The notes under the pieces: generated by a model
Told to the model about the DNA's origin: nothing
What the model saw: the letters and a program-made list of their open reading frames with translations, nothing else
Database searches by the model: none
Position numbers and translations under genes: made by a program
Shown: positions 6,342 through 6,487 of the stretch, one piece after another
Layout: the number at the start of each line of letters is the position of its first letter
Position numbering within the stretch: the first letter of the stretch is position 1
Source: Aquamicrobium sp.
Lineage (GTDB): Bacteria > Pseudomonadota > Alphaproteobacteria > Rhizobiales > Rhizobiaceae
Assembly: GCA_014860725.1 (NCBI GenBank)
Contig: JACZJD010000223.1
Location: 1 to 6,487, forward strand
Direction: 5' to 3'
Length of the DNA: 6,487 bases

Positions 6342-6487
6342 TGGCCGACCGCTCCTTCCTCGACTGGCCGTTCTTCGAGGATCGCCACCGCGACCACGCC
6401 GAGCGGCTGGACGCGTGGTGCGGCGAGAACCTTCCGGCCGACCATTCGGACATCGACGCCGCCTGCCGGAGGCTGGTGGCGGCGCTG
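6341..6487 (+). CDS. Acyl-CoA dehydrogenase, N-terminal fragment cut by window end
   Basis: The first 49 codons of a gene that runs off the right edge. The start [26 protein letters not shown] resembles the N-terminal helix of acyl-CoA dehydrogenases, where a short FLDWPFF segment precedes helices rich in charged residues that pack on the FAD domain; the rest (ENLPADHSDIDAACRRLVAAL) fits the same region. No catalytic or FAD-binding motif is reached, so the assignment rests on N-terminal resemblance plus its place in an aryl-CoA catabolic operon. It would oxidise an acyl-CoA intermediate to an enoyl-CoA with electron-transferring flavoprotein as acceptor. The ATG overlaps the crotonase stop by one base, with GAGGGG about 5 nt upstream. 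Confidence 0.75.
   Translation, partial: MADRSFLDWPFFEDRHRDHAERLDAWCGENLPADHSDIDAACRRLVAAL

Noticed and set aside
1..6487. CRISPR arrays, tRNA/rRNA genes, insertion sequences, phage or defence genes
   Set aside because: No spaced direct repeats, RNA gene signatures, transposase motifs or terminal inverted repeats were seen; the window is ordinary metabolic chromosome.

Overview
The window is a GC-rich, densely packed bacterial chromosome segment. Codons favour G/C at third positions, intergenic gaps are tiny and several starts overlap the preceding stop. Composition and gene families suggest an alphaproteobacterium of the Hyphomicrobiales (Rhizobium/Mesorhizobium-like) type; this is inference, as no taxonomic marker is present.

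Left part (1-1746): the 3' portion of a YgjP-type zinc metallopeptidase on the + strand runs tail-to-tail into a two-gene minus-strand unit. That unit is a kynurenine-formamidase-like alpha/beta hydrolase (919-1746) followed by a stand-alone Lrp/AsnC ligand-binding (RAM) domain protein (641-877).

Middle (1747-1991): a 245-bp divergent intergenic region contains an AT-rich island with two adjacent 14-bp palindromes (TTTCAA-N2-TTGAAA type) overlapping a plausible -35 box. This is the natural candidate operator for the MarR-family regulator encoded in the operon downstream.

Right part (1992-6487): five + strand genes are welded by 1-, 7-, 4- and 1-nt overlaps into one operon. They are a fused flavin monooxygenase/Old-Yellow-Enzyme reductase (764 aa), an SDR oxidoreductase, a MarR regulator, a crotonase-fold enzyme starting at TTG, and the first 49 codons of an acyl-CoA dehydrogenase. 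The monooxygenase-OYE fusion is the architecture of 2-aminobenzoyl-CoA monooxygenase/reductase, the dearomatising enzyme of the aerobic CoA-dependent anthranilate pathway described in Azoarcus evansii. The other genes fit the steps after dearomatisation: ketone/alcohol interconversion (SDR), ring opening or hydration (crotonase) and beta-oxidation (acyl-CoA dehydrogenase). The CoA ligase and any enamine deaminase are not in the window and may lie beyond its right end.

Two points deserve most attention. First, the crotonase lacks both hydratase glutamates and instead has an Asp where MenB and the BadI ring hydrolase have theirs, suggesting a ring-cleaving rather than hydrating role. Second, the tandem palindrome is a likely operator for control by the embedded MarR protein. 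The divergent kynurenine-formamidase-like gene hints at a link from tryptophan/kynurenine to anthranilate, but this is only contextual.
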